64,000 nucleotides of DNA from an uncultured Clostridia bacterium (lineage in GTDB: Bacteria > Bacillota > Clostridia > Peptostreptococcales > Anaerovoracaceae), in the NCBI GenBank assembly GCA_938046095.1, contig CALIXS010000019.1, forward strand, positions 1 to 64,000, given 5' to 3'. The notes under the pieces were generated by a model. That model was not told where the DNA came from and did no database searches. It worked only from the letters and a program-made list of their open reading frames with translations. Position 1 is the stretch's first letter, and every line of letters starts with the position of its first letter. Below, piece after piece: positions 16,486 to 25,925 of this stretch. Both the position numbers and the translations under genes were made by a program.

Positions 16486-17949
16486 ATGACGCTCAACCGT
16501 AAATTCATAATCAGAACGATTTCGATAATTCTTCTTTCAGAGGGAGCAGCGATGATCCCCGCGCTTATACTCGCAGTTGCGGAGAAAGATGCTTCGTCTG
16601 TCAGGAGCTTTGCGATATCCGCCGCAGCCGTCATCATTGCGGGTCTTATCGGGCTTAATTTTACCGGAAGATACCGTATAAAGGTAAAGGCGAGAGACAG
16701 CTATTTTGTCGTGCTCGTCTGCTGGCTGACGGCAATCGCCGCCGGCGTACTTCCGTACCTTTTGTCGGGTCAGGGTTATACTCCGATAGATTCGATATTC
16801 GAGTCTGTCGCGAGCTGGACTACGTGCAGCGCATGGGTTATAGATATAAATCACATGCCGCGATCCCTCCTTCTTTGGAAAGCGACGTCAAGCTGGCTCG
16901 GCGGTATGGGTGTCATTCTAATCGCGATATTGATATTATCGACTCTCGGGGTCAATGCCCAGAAGTTGATGGGTGCCGAAACACCGGGACCGGAGCTCAT
17001 AAAATCGACGGCGAGAATGAAGGATACTGCAAAGGCGACATACGGCATATACACTTTATTCTCCGCGGCGGAATACATCCTGCTGAGGCTCGGCGGCCTG
17101 CCGGGGTTTCACGCGCTTATCAATACCATGACGACGATAAGCACGACAGGAGTTCAGGATTACGGAAACGCCGTATCACTTTATTTCACTCCGTATGTCA
17201 AAGTGATAATAGTTATTTTTTCCGTCATATCCTCACTCAACTTCGTTATATATCTCAACCTCGCGAGGGGAAGGATAAGGGAGGCCGTTCTCGAGTACGA
17301 GATGAAGATATTCATAGCCATGATCACGCTCTCAGGCCTTTTTATCAGCGGCGTTTTATGGTTTACACAAAGCGGAAATACGCTTTTCTCATCGGCTGTC
17401 GACGCGTTCGCAGGGACGGTATCGTTCTCGTGCACGACAGGTTTTACTCTCGAGCGCATAAGCAGCTGGCCGGAGATCTGCAAACCGATACTGCTCGTTC
17501 TGATGATAATAGGCGGCTGCGCAAACTCGACATCGGGAGGGATTAAAGTGATACGATTTGCCGTTTTCGCCAAGCTGATACGCCGCGGCATGTACAAGAG
17601 AATTCATCCGAATGCGGTGTCGCCCGTCATGCTCAGGGACAAGCCTGTATCGGCCCTTAACGTCTCATCAATATCGTGTTTCGTGCTGCTGTTCTTCGCC
17701 GTATATCTGGTGAGCGCGATAATGCTCAGCCTCGAAAATCTTGACATGGAAACGACGCTTTCGGCGCCTGTCGCTCTGCTGACTGATACAGGTGTCGGCT
17801 TCGGCAAAACAGCCGATGCCGCATACACCGTGTTTTCCCAGCCGGGCAGACTTCTTTGCGCGCTGTTGATGCTGATGGGGCGCCTTGAACTCTACGCGAT
17901 ACTCATCCTGTTTTCAAGATCATTTTGGAATTCCGACCGTATACACTAA
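16486..17949 (+). CDS. TrkH paralogue with an altered first selectivity filter
   Basis: A second TrkH/KtrB-family channel subunit (487 aa) immediately downstream of trkH and sharing the single TrkA. The architecture and the SWLGGMGVILI segment are intact. Pore loops 2-4 keep their glycines (STTGVQDYG, SCTTGFT, LTDTGVGFG), but loop 1 reads SWTTCSAW, so the filter glycine is replaced by cysteine at residue 114. Upstream gene context indicates co-expression. It may transport K+ with altered properties, transport Na+, or heteromerise; none of this is shown by sequence alone. Confidence 0.9.
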   Translation: MTLNRKFIIRTISIILLSEGAAMIPALILAVAEKDASSVRSFAISAAAVIIAGLIGLNFTGRYRIKVKARDSYFVVLVCWLTAIAAGVLPYLLSGQGYTPIDSIFESVASWTTCSAWVIDINHMPRSLLLWKATSSWLGGMGVILIAILILSTLGVNAQKLMGAETPGPELIKSTARMKDTAKATYGIYTLFSAAEYILLRLGGLPGFHALINTMTTISTTGVQDYGNAVSLYFTPYVKVIIVIFSVISSLNFVIYLNLARGRIREAVLEYEMKIFIAMITLSGLFISGVLWFTQSGNTLFSSAVDAFAGTVSFSCTTGFTLERISSWPEICKPILLVLMIIGGCANSTSGGIKVIRFAVFAKLIRRGMYKRIHPNAVSPVMLRDKPVSALNVSSISCFVLLFFAVYLVSAIMLSLENLDMETTLSAPVALLTDTGVGFGKTADAAYTVFSQPGRLLCALLMLMGRLELYAILILFSRSFWNSDRIH

Positions 17950-18153
17950 TCCGTTGACATATCGTCCCGCCCGGCGCACAAAGTATTGCTTGGAGCAGGG
18001 CGCGCAACGTGCGGCAAACTCTGCCGGTCGTGCCGCTCACGCTGAGATGTTCTCCGACGCGGCGCTTGAGGCAATCAAACGCGACAATTAGAGTAAGCCG
18101 TATCGGACAGTTGAAACCAGTAATTAAATCAGTAGTTGAATCAGTGGTGAAGT

Positions 18154-20493
18154 ATGAAAAACATAATTAAATTTATAAAGCCGTATAAGCTGAGCGTTCT
18201 TCTGGTCGTTGCGCTTTTGATCGTACAGGCGTACTGCGACCTCGGGCTGCCTGCGTATACGTCGGACATCATAGACATAGGTATTCAGTCGGGCGGAATT
18301 GAGCATATCCTGCCTAAAGAAGTAAAGCCGGACGAATATGAGCGTGCGGAGCTTTTTATGGATGACGGAGAAAGAGCGGCATGGGAGAGCGCTTACGAAA
18401 AGAGCGGCGACAATTATGTGCTTACGGCATCGGAAGAGGAGCTCGGCCGACTCGACGAAAAGCTCATCATGCCGATAGTCATGACGTACGAGCTTTCGCA
18501 TCTCACGGAGGACAGCTTCCTGAAGATGACGGGACAGTCGGACACGGGAGTCACGGCGCAGCAGATAATCGACGCATCGGGTATGAATGTTGACGTGTTT
18601 ACAGCCGAGAATGAAAACGGTAAAGAGGAAACGTACTACGACGTCAGGGAGGCGCTTTCGGGAATGATATCCACGGGTACGGTTTCACAGGATGAGTTGG
18701 GAACCCTCAAAAGGACACTAAAGGATACCGCGGATACCATCGGTACGGATACGCTGATGTCAATGGGCAGGGCTTATGCCAAATCTGCAGACGAAGATGC
18801 GGGAATTGATACCGGAGCCATACAGAAATCATACCTTTGGAAAACAGGTGCCGTGATGATGCTTATGGCCCTTATAATGCTGTCTGCCGCAGTATGTGCG
18901 ACATACGTTTCGTCGAGAGTCGGTGCGGGTGTCGGGCGTGATATAAGGGACAAAGTATACAGAAACGTCATGGGGTATTCGAGTGCCGAGATGGATAAAT
19001 TTTCGTCTGCCTCTCTGATAACGCGTAGCACAAATGATGTTCAGCAGGTGCAGATGGTGATAGTCATGATGCTCAAAATGGTGCTTTATGCTCCTATTGT
19101 AGGGCTCGGAGGCATATACAGGGTGGCCGAAACCGAGGCGCACATGTGGTGGATAATCGGCCTTGCCGTTCTCGTGCTCATGGGCGTCGTGTTGCTTCTC
19201 GTTGTAACCGCACTCCCTAAGTTCAGGATAATGCAGGATCTCGTCGACAGGGTCAATCTCGTCGCAAGGGAAATACTGACCGGACTTCAGGTCATAAGAG
19301 CTTTCGGGCGGGAAGAGACTGAGGAGGAAAGGTTCGACAGGGCGAGCATGCAGCTTAAGAAAACACAGCTGTTCACAAACCGCGTGATGACGTTTATGAT
19401 GCCGGGGATGATGCTCATAATGTACTGTCTCGTGATCTCGATAATGTGGTTCGGCGGCAGAAATATAGATGCCGGAAATCTGCAGATAGGTGCGCTTACC
19501 GCGTTTATATCGTATTCAATGCAGATAGTCATAGCTTTCCTTATGATGACAGTCATGTCAATTATTCTGCCGCGTGCGGGTGTCGCCGCGGATCGTATAG
19601 CCGAAGTCATCGATGCCGAGCCGTCCATAAGGGATCCTGAAGCGCCCGTCACGGTTGCAGACAAAAAAGGCGTCGTGGAGTACTGCGACGTATCGTTCAG
19701 ATATCCGGGAGCGCAGGACGACGTCATATCAGGGGTTTCATTTACCGCGATGCCGGGAGAGGTGACGGCGGTGATAGGCAGTACAGGATCGGGCAAGAGT
19801 ACGCTCGTAAATCTTCTGCCCCGGTTCTACGATGTGACCGGTGGCTCAATCAAAGTTGACGGAGTCGATATCAGAGATTACGCTCTCTGTGACCTGAGAG
19901 GAGAGATAGGCTTTGTACCGCAGAAGGGCGTTTTGTTCTCGGGGACAATAGAGTCGAATCTGAGGTTCGGAGCAAAGGATGCGCCGCGCGAGGAGATAGA
20001 AAAAGCGGCGCAAATAGCTCAGGCTGCCGGTTTTATAGACGAGAAAGAGGAAAAGTACGCTTCCCTGATAAGTCAGGGGGGCGGAAACGTCTCGGGAGGC
20101 CAGAAACAAAGGCTTGCCATAGCGCGTGCGATAGCCGGGCGCCCGCTTATATATGTATTTGACGACAGCTTTTCGGCGCTCGACATGAAGACGGATGCGA
20201 AGCTTCGCCGGGCGCTTGCGGGGCGGGTGTCGGATGCGGCGGTAATAATAGTGGCGCAGAGGATAAGCACGATAATAAACGCGGACAGGATACTCGTACT
20301 GGACGAAGGCAGGATAGTCGGAGACGGTATTCACGAGGAGCTGCTCAGGTCGTGCAGCGTGTATGAACAGATAGCAAGATCGCAGCTTTCGGCGAAGGAG
20401 CTCGGCTTCGAAGAAGACGAGAAATCGTATGAAGTGCATAAAGGGAGAGACGGCATGAAAAAGCCCGGTCTCGGGGAGGTGAAGAATGCCTGA
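18154..20493 (+). CDS. ABC exporter half-transporter (degenerate-site subunit) with large extracytoplasmic insert
   Basis: A fused membrane/ATPase protein of 779 aa, longer than the usual 580-620. TM1 (about 12-33) and TM2 (about 230-252) are separated by a roughly 180-residue hydrophilic insert that must be extracytoplasmic. The ATPase domain has Walker A GSTGSGKS (542-549) and signature NVSGGQKQR, but the catalytic glutamate is Asp (FDDSFSALD, D671) and the switch histidine is Gln (IIVAQRIS). This is the pattern of the degenerate site in heterodimeric exporters. It overlaps the next gene by 8 bases. The substrate is unknown (drug, lipid or peptide). Confidence 0.92.
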   Translation: MKNIIKFIKPYKLSVLLVVALLIVQAYCDLGLPAYTSDIIDIGIQSGGIEHILPKEVKPDEYERAELFMDDGERAAWESAYEKSGDNYVLTASEEELGRLDEKLIMPIVMTYELSHLTEDSFLKMTGQSDTGVTAQQIIDASGMNVDVFTAENENGKEETYYDVREALSGMISTGTVSQDELGTLKRTLKDTADTIGTDTLMSMGRAYAKSADEDAGIDTGAIQKSYLWKTGAVMMLMALIMLSAAVCATYVSSRVGAGVGRDIRDKVYRNVMGYSSAEMDKFSSASLITRSTNDVQQVQMVIVMMLKMVLYAPIVGLGGIYRVAETEAHMWWIIGLAVLVLMGVVLLLVVTALPKFRIMQDLVDRVNLVAREILTGLQVIRAFGREETEEERFDRASMQLKKTQLFTNRVMTFMMPGMMLIMYCLVISIMWFGGRNIDAGNLQIGALTAFISYSMQIVIAFLMMTVMSIILPRAGVAADRIAEVIDAEPSIRDPEAPVTVADKKGVVEYCDVSFRYPGAQDDVISGVSFTAMPGEVTAVIGSTGSGKSTLVNLLPRFYDVTGGSIKVDGVDIRDYALCDLRGEIGFVPQKGVLFSGTIESNLRFGAKDAPREEIEKAAQIAQAAGFIDEKEEKYASLISQGGGNVSGGQKQRLAIARAIAGRPLIYVFDDSFSALDMKTDAKLRRALAGRVSDAAVIIVAQRISTIINADRILVLDEGRIVGDGIHEELLRSCSVYEQIARSQLSAKELGFEEDEKSYEVHKGRDGMKKPGLGEVKNA

Positions 20494-22321
20494 AACAGGG
20501 AAAAGACATCGGGGACCGCGAGGAATAGGGCCGATGGCCGTTGCGGAAAAACCGAAAAACTTCAAACGCGCAATGTCGCGCCTCATAAAGTATATGGGAC
20601 GATACAAATACGGGATACTTGCCGTAATAGCATTAGCTGCGTTTTCTACTTTGTTTTCAGTCATAGGGCCTAAGGTCATGGGCAAGGCTACGACCGAGCT
20701 CGCATCGGGCCTCATGAGAAAGGTGCAGGGTACGGGCGGTATAGATTTTGACAAAATAGCGAGGATCCTTTTAACTACTCTTGCCATATATTTAGTGAGC
20801 TCGGCTTTTTCGTTTGTTCAGGGCTGGATAATGACGGGAATAACACAAAAGGTGGCATACAGGATGCGTCGCGACATCTCGCTCAAGATAGACCGCATGC
20901 CGATAAAGTATTTTGAATCGAAGCCGTACGGGGATATCCTTTCGACGATCACAAACGATGTCGATACACTGGGGCAGGGTCTGAATCAGAGTATAACGAC
21001 GATATTGACGGGAGTGGCTGCCATAATCGGCACGATCATAATGATGCTGAGCATATCTGCCGTCATGACGGCTATAGCCGTTCTCGTAGTACCGCTTTCT
21101 ATGATGCTCGTCATGCTGATGATCAAAAAATCGCAGAAGCACTTTGTTGCACAGCAAAGGGGACTCGGCAAAATAAACGGCGTCGTAGAGGAAACGTTTG
21201 CCGGCCAGCTCGTGATAAAAGCATTCAACAAGGAGAAGGACACAATCGAAGCGTTTGATGCGATAAACGCCGAGCTTTATAAGAGTGCACAGAAATCGCA
21301 GTTCCTGTCGGGTATAATGCAGCCGATGATGATGTTTATCGGGAACCTCGCATATGTAGGGGTTGCGATCTCGGGCGGAATTCTGGCAGCGGCGGGGAGA
21401 GTGGCGGTAGGCGATATTCAGGCGTTCATACAGTACGTTCGAAATATCTCACAGCCTCTCACCCAGATGGCTCAGGTCGTAAACCAGGTGCAGTCGATGA
21501 GCGCGGCGGCGGAAAGAGTGTTCAACTTTCTCGAGGAAGAGGAGGAAACCGATATTGAGGACGATTCGTCATTGCCGGAGCTTATAACCGGAGCCGTCGA
21601 TTTTGATCACGTTTCGTTCGGGTATGAGCCCGGGCATATCATACTCCGCGACTTCTCGGTGCATGTTGATCCGGGCAGAAAGATTGCTATAGTCGGGCCT
21701 ACCGGTGCGGGCAAAACGACGATCGTAAAACTGCTGATGCGTTTTTACGACGTTAACGGCGGTTCTATAAGGCTTGACGGCACGGATGTGCGCAAATTTT
21801 CCAGAGCCCGTCTGCGCGGGAACTTCGGAATGGTGCTTCAGGATACGTGGCTGTTCAAGGGAACGATAAAAGAAAACATAAGGTACGGACGCCCCGACGC
21901 TACGGATGCCGAGGTCGAAGCGGCGGCAAAGGCGGCGTATGCCGACGGATTTATAAGAAAATTGCCGGGCGGCTATGATATGGTGCTGAACGAGGACGCG
22001 ACAAACGTATCTCAGGGTCAGAAGCAGCTGCTGACTATAGCCAGAGCATTGCTTGCCGACAACAGGCTCATGATACTCGACGAGGCTACATCATCGGTCG
22101 ATACGAGAACGGAGGAACGCATACAGAAAGCCATGGACAGGCTGATGGAGGGCAGAACGAGCTTTGTCATAGCACACAGGCTTTCGACGATCAAAAATGC
22201 CGACAACATATTGGTGATGCAAAACGGTGATATCATAGAGCAGGGTGACCATGAGACGCTTCTCGCAAAGGGCGGCGTCTACGCGGATCTGTATAATTCT
22301 CAGTTTGAGGAAGCTGCATAA
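20486..22321 (+). CDS. ABC exporter half-transporter (catalytic-site subunit)
   Basis: A 611-aa partner of the preceding subunit, with six membrane spans followed by an ATPase domain. Walker A is GPTGAGKT, Walker B LMILDEATSSVD keeps the catalytic Glu, and the switch His is present (VIAHRLS), but the signature reads NVSQGQKQ rather than SGGQ. In a heterodimer this signature would complete the degenerate site of the first subunit, while the canonical signature of the first completes the active site here. The start is ATG 20486 behind GGGGAGGTG, overlapping the upstream stop, so the two are translationally coupled. Confidence 0.94.
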   Translation: MPETGKRHRGPRGIGPMAVAEKPKNFKRAMSRLIKYMGRYKYGILAVIALAAFSTLFSVIGPKVMGKATTELASGLMRKVQGTGGIDFDKIARILLTTLAIYLVSSAFSFVQGWIMTGITQKVAYRMRRDISLKIDRMPIKYFESKPYGDILSTITNDVDTLGQGLNQSITTILTGVAAIIGTIIMMLSISAVMTAIAVLVVPLSMMLVMLMIKKSQKHFVAQQRGLGKINGVVEETFAGQLVIKAFNKEKDTIEAFDAINAELYKSAQKSQFLSGIMQPMMMFIGNLAYVGVAISGGILAAAGRVAVGDIQAFIQYVRNISQPLTQMAQVVNQVQSMSAAAERVFNFLEEEEETDIEDDSSLPELITGAVDFDHVSFGYEPGHIILRDFSVHVDPGRKIAIVGPTGAGKTTIVKLLMRFYDVNGGSIRLDGTDVRKFSRARLRGNFGMVLQDTWLFKGTIKENIRYGRPDATDAEVEAAAKAAYADGFIRKLPGGYDMVLNEDATNVSQGQKQLLTIARALLADNRLMILDEATSSVDTRTEERIQKAMDRLMEGRTSFVIAHRLSTIKNADNILVMQNGDIIEQGDHETLLAKGGVYADLYNSQFEEAA

Positions 22322-22325
22322 GGAT

Positions 22326-22354
22326 TTGTCATGAGGGCGGAAGTGTTGTATAAT
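22326..22354 (+). promoter_or_regulatory. Promoter of cytidylate-kinase-like gene
   Basis: TTGTCA (22326-22331) and TATAAT (22349-22354) separated by 17 bases, 26 bases before the start codon. Confidence 0.7.
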
Positions 22355-22380
22355 TAAAACAATAAATACGGAGGTGAATC

Positions 22381-23013
22381 ATGAGACGACTGGTAACCAT
22401 AAGCCGTGAATACGGAAGCGGCGGACGGCTGATCGGCGGGCTGGTGGCCGAGAAACTGTCGCTGCCTTTCTATGACAAGGAGATTATAGATCTCGCCGTC
22501 GAAAAGAGCGGATTATCGCGCGAGGTCATAGAAACGGCCGAACTCAGAGCCAAGAGCACCATTTCCTACAGCTTTGCATCCACGATGTCCTTCGGAGACG
22601 GATTCACAGCCGAGCCGATATCGATAAACGAGAAGCTTTTCATAACTCAGTTCGACGTCATAAGACAGATAGGCGATACGGGTGAGGGAGTTATCATAGG
22701 GCGCTGCGCCGACTACGTTCTCAGAGAACTTCCCGGCGTGACAAACATATTCCTCTGTGCCGAAACGGAGGACAGGGTAAGACGCTGCATAGATATGTAC
22801 GGCGACGACCCGGAGGGCGTGAGAAACAAGATAAAGGACTACGACAAGGCGAGGGCAAATTATTATAATTACCATACATCACAGAAGTGGGGAGCATACG
22901 GAAATTACAATCTTATGCTCAACACGAGCTATATAACGGACGAACACGCCGCGGATATTATAGTATCATTTGTGAATACGAGGAAATACAATGACGAGCC
23001 GAAGGCCGAATAA
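22381..23013 (+). CDS. Cytidylate kinase-like protein
   Basis: A 210-aa P-loop protein of the cytidylate-kinase-like family (Pfam PF13189-type). The N-terminus VTISREYGSGGRLIGG carries the GSGG phosphate-binding loop in place of GxxGxGK; later come LPFYDKEIIDLA, VIIGRCADYVL and a lid with basic residues (EDRVRRCIDMYG). These proteins are abundant in Clostridia; the nucleotide substrate is not established. GGAGGTG precedes the ATG. A small acidic membrane-protein gene follows after 10 bases. Confidence 0.88.
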   Translation: MRRLVTISREYGSGGRLIGGLVAEKLSLPFYDKEIIDLAVEKSGLSREVIETAELRAKSTISYSFASTMSFGDGFTAEPISINEKLFITQFDVIRQIGDTGEGVIIGRCADYVLRELPGVTNIFLCAETEDRVRRCIDMYGDDPEGVRNKIKDYDKARANYYNYHTSQKWGAYGNYNLMLNTSYITDEHAADIIVSFVNTRKYNDEPKAE

Positions 23014-23023
23014 GGAGGATCTG

Positions 23024-23221
23024 ATGTCAAAGGTGAAAAAGAATGAAAACAATCACACCGCCGTTAAGGTAGCTCTTGCTGTCGTAGGGATAGGACTCAT
23101 AGCAGGTACGACGCTTGTGCTCGGCATGGACCGCATAATGAAGACGATCTTCGTGAACGAGGACTGGCCGGCGGAGGAATGGTCCAACGACGATTGGGCC
23201 GAAGAGGACCTCGAGGCGTAG
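23024..23221 (+). CDS. Small single-span membrane protein with acidic tail
   Basis: A 65-aa protein of unknown function: a short basic N-terminus (SKVKKNENN), one membrane span (VALAVVGIGLIAGTTLVLGM), a short basic piece, then an acidic, tryptophan-containing C-terminus with repeated W-P/S/A-x-E/D-E/D units. ATG 23024 has an ideal TAAGGAGG upstream; the longer frame from 22991 overlaps the kinase gene. It is probably co-transcribed with the cytidylate-kinase-like gene. I recognise no family. Confidence 0.7.
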   Translation: MSKVKKNENNHTAVKVALAVVGIGLIAGTTLVLGMDRIMKTIFVNEDWPAEEWSNDDWAEEDLEA

Positions 23222-23361
23222 CCGAGCAGAATATGGCGGCACCGAGACTGACGGCTGTTTGCGGCATTTGTGCACGATTTCAGTTTCAAGGTACCGTTTT
23301 AGGCGGCTGAGCGGGCGGCGAACCGTCGTAAAGCCCTAACAGAATAATGATGATACAGGGG

Positions 23362-23386
23362 TGAGAGCGTTTTTTTTGCGCTCTCA
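23362..23386 (+). repeat. Hairpin with an eight-T loop in the metG leader
   Basis: TGAGAGCG and CGCTCTCA form a perfect 8-bp stem with the loop TTTTTTTTG, about 45 bases upstream of the metG start. The T-run is in the loop, so it is not a standard terminator. I see no T-box core motif here. Confidence 0.5.
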
Positions 23387-23432
23387 TCTCACTGACATAG
23401 AAAAGGTTTATGTCGGGAAAGGACATATTGTG

Positions 23433-25073
23433 ATGAGTGAAAACAATTCCGGGGGCACGTTTTACATAACGACGCCTATTTATTATCCGAGCGCCAGGTT
23501 GCACATCGGGCATACATACTGTACGGTGATGGCGGATGCCGTGGCGAGATTCAAGAGGCTTCAGGGGTTTGATGTACGCTTTCTGACGGGAACCGACGAA
23601 CACGGTCAGAAAATTCAAAAAAAAGCAGAAGAAAAAGGCATGATGCCTCAGGAGTATGTCGACAAAATAGTAGCGGGTGTCATCGACCTCTGGAAGGTGA
23701 TGGAGATTTCCTACGACGACTTTATCAGGACGACACAGCCGCGCCATGTCAAGAGGGTGCAGGCCATATTCAACACGATGTACGAGAAGGGAGATATATA
23801 CAAGTCTCAGTACGAGGGACTGTATTGCACGCCGTGTGAGTCATTCTGGACGGAAAGTCAGCTCGTGAACGGACGCTGCCCGGATTGCGGCGGACCGGTG
23901 GAGAAGGCAAACGAAGAGGCGTATTTTTTCCGTCTCTCAAAATATCAGGACAGGATACTCGATCTGTTTGAGAACAATCCCGATTTTCTGCAGCCGGAAT
24001 CGAGGCGCAATGAGATGAAGGCGTTTGTAATGCAGGGGCTTGACGACCTCTGCATATCGAGATCGAGCTTCGACTGGGGCATTCCGGTTCCTGTCGATAC
24101 TGAGCACGTAATATACGTATGGCTCGACGCGCTGTCGAACTACATTACAGCTCTCGGATTTCCGGATGAAACGGAGCTGTACAGCAGATATTGGCCGGCG
24201 GATGTACACCTCGTCGGCAAGGAGATCGTAAGGTTTCACAGCGTCATATGGCCTGCGATGCTCATGTCGATAGAAGAGCCTCTTCCCAAGCAGGTGAGAG
24301 GCCACGGCTGGCTTTTGTTCGACGGAGAAAAGATGAGCAAATCAAAGGGTAACGTGGTAGACCCGGTCAAACTCATAGACAGATACGGAGTAGATGCGCT
24401 CAAGTACTTCCTGCTCCGAGAGTATACGTTCGGTCAGGACGGCAATTTTACGAGCGAAGCGATGCTTCGGCGTATGAATTTTGATCTCGCGAACGACCTC
24501 GGAAACCTGCTGTCGCGTTCCGTTTCGATGATAGAAAAGTATTGCGGCGGAGTTGTTCCGGAGGCGCAATTGACGGACGAAACAGATGACGAGCTCAGAA
24601 ATATGGCCGTTTCCGCAGCCGACAGGGCGGCTGCTCAGATAGACAAATTCTGCTTCAATATGGCGCTCGAGGAGATATGGTCGGTCATAAGGAGAGCAAA
24701 CAAATACATAGACGAGAAGATGCCGTGGCTCCTCGCCAGGGATGAGAGCAGAAAAAAAGAGCTTGATACATGTATGAACCATCTTGCCGAAACGCTCAGG
24801 ATAGTTTCGGTGCTCATATATCCGTTTATGCATACGACGACAGAAAAGATGAACGAACAGCTCGGGTTGAGCGGGGACATCATCTGGGAGGACGCGTACA
24901 GGTTCGATCTTGCGGCGGGGTCTGCCGTCCGCAGGGGCGACGCTTTGTTTCCGAGGCTCGACATCGACAAGGAGCTCGATGAGCTTCAGAGGATAAAAGA
25001 GGAAGCGGATGAACCGGCGGAAAAGGATGGTGATGCGGCGTCTGATGCCGAAAGCGGCAGTCATGTAAGCTGA
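23433..25073 (+). CDS. metG: Methionyl-tRNA synthetase
   Basis: Charges tRNA-Met. Class I signatures are ARLHIGHTYC (HIGH) and KMSKSKGN; the connective peptide has the zinc ligands CTPC and CPDC. At 546 aa it ends soon after the anticodon-binding helical domain and lacks the C-terminal Trbp111-like tRNA-binding domain often found in Firmicutes MetG; instead it ends in a charged, disordered tail. ATG 23433 is preceded by GGAAAGGA; GTG 23430 is also possible. It is followed after 12 bases by tatD, a common Firmicutes arrangement. Confidence 0.96.
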   Translation: MSENNSGGTFYITTPIYYPSARLHIGHTYCTVMADAVARFKRLQGFDVRFLTGTDEHGQKIQKKAEEKGMMPQEYVDKIVAGVIDLWKVMEISYDDFIRTTQPRHVKRVQAIFNTMYEKGDIYKSQYEGLYCTPCESFWTESQLVNGRCPDCGGPVEKANEEAYFFRLSKYQDRILDLFENNPDFLQPESRRNEMKAFVMQGLDDLCISRSSFDWGIPVPVDTEHVIYVWLDALSNYITALGFPDETELYSRYWPADVHLVGKEIVRFHSVIWPAMLMSIEEPLPKQVRGHGWLLFDGEKMSKSKGNVVDPVKLIDRYGVDALKYFLLREYTFGQDGNFTSEAMLRRMNFDLANDLGNLLSRSVSMIEKYCGGVVPEAQLTDETDDELRNMAVSAADRAAAQIDKFCFNMALEEIWSVIRRANKYIDEKMPWLLARDESRKKELDTCMNHLAETLRIVSVLIYPFMHTTTEKMNEQLGLSGDIIWEDAYRFDLAAGSAVRRGDALFPRLDIDKELDELQRIKEEADEPAEKDGDAASDAESGSHVS

Positions 25074-25085
25074 GAGGTAACGCAT

Positions 25086-25925
25086 ATGCTTTTCGATTCG
25101 CATGCACATTTTAACGAAGACTCGTTCACGGAAGAGGAGCGGCAGGCGATAATAGCCGAAACGTTCAGCGACGATACAATATCGTATGTGGTCGATATAG
25201 GATACGACCTGTCTTCGTCAGTACAGGCGGTGCGCGACGCCGAAAGCCACGTGCGCATATACGCGGCGGTGGGCGTACATCCTCACGATTCCGGTTCGAT
25301 GACGGAAGATATACTTGATGAGCTCCGTAAGCTTGCACAACACGATAAGGTAAAGGCTGTCGGCGAGATAGGCCTCGATTATCACTACATGAGATCGGAA
25401 AAGGAAGCTCAGAGATATTGGTTTCGCCGTCAGATAAGGCTTGCGAACGACCTCGGCATGCCGATAGTCGTGCACTCCCGCGAGGCCGACAGGGAGACTA
25501 TGGACATACTTACCGAGGAGGGTGCTTTTTCAGCGGAAAGGAAATCCATGTTTCAGCCGCAGAACGCGAAAGGGAGCTCGTGGCAGTCGGCGGGAGTCGA
25601 TATACACTGCTTTTCGGGCAGTGCGGAGCTGGCGATGGAGTACATATCGCTCGGGGCTACAATAGGCATATGCGGACCGCTCACATATAAGAATAACAAA
25701 AAAACGGTAAGGGTTGCCGAAAGCGTGCCTTTGGAGTGTATTATGATCGAAACGGATACGCCCTTCCTTGCGCCGGAGCCGATGCGCGGCAGGCCTAACA
25801 GACCCCGGTATGTAGAATATACCGCCCGCAGGCTTGCCGAAATAAAGGGGATCACCTATGCCGAGGCGGCGGAGCGGACCTGCAAAAATGCTGAACGGTT
25901 CTACGGAATCGGGGCACATATATGA
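25086..25925 (+). CDS. TatD-family metal-dependent hydrolase
   Basis: A 279-aa TIM-barrel metallohydrolase of the amidohydrolase superfamily, a family with members active as 3'-5' DNases or D-aminoacyl-tRNA deacylases. Metal ligands appear in FDSHAHF, VGEIGLDYHY, VVHSREA, IHCFSGS and ETDTPFL. A short insert (EEGAFSAERKSMFQPQNAKG) lengthens the loop after the third strand. The stop codon overlaps the tilS start (ATGA). Confidence 0.94.
   Translation: MLFDSHAHFNEDSFTEEERQAIIAETFSDDTISYVVDIGYDLSSSVQAVRDAESHVRIYAAVGVHPHDSGSMTEDILDELRKLAQHDKVKAVGEIGLDYHYMRSEKEAQRYWFRRQIRLANDLGMPIVVHSREADRETMDILTEEGAFSAERKSMFQPQNAKGSSWQSAGVDIHCFSGSAELAMEYISLGATIGICGPLTYKNNKKTVRVAESVPLECIMIETDTPFLAPEPMRGRPNRPRYVEYTARRLAEIKGITYAEAAERTCKNAERFYGIGAHI

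Noticed and set aside
17954..18091. 45-codon TTG-start frame between trkH2 and the ABC exporter
   Set aside because: It has a protein-like end but no ribosome binding site and no recognisable similarity. The 204-base gap otherwise holds nothing I can support; TTGACA at 17954 has no matching -10.
23222..23432. T-box riboswitch upstream of metG
   Set aside because: No AGGGTGG-NACCGCG-type core and no specifier stem were found; only a hairpin with a T8 loop is visible.
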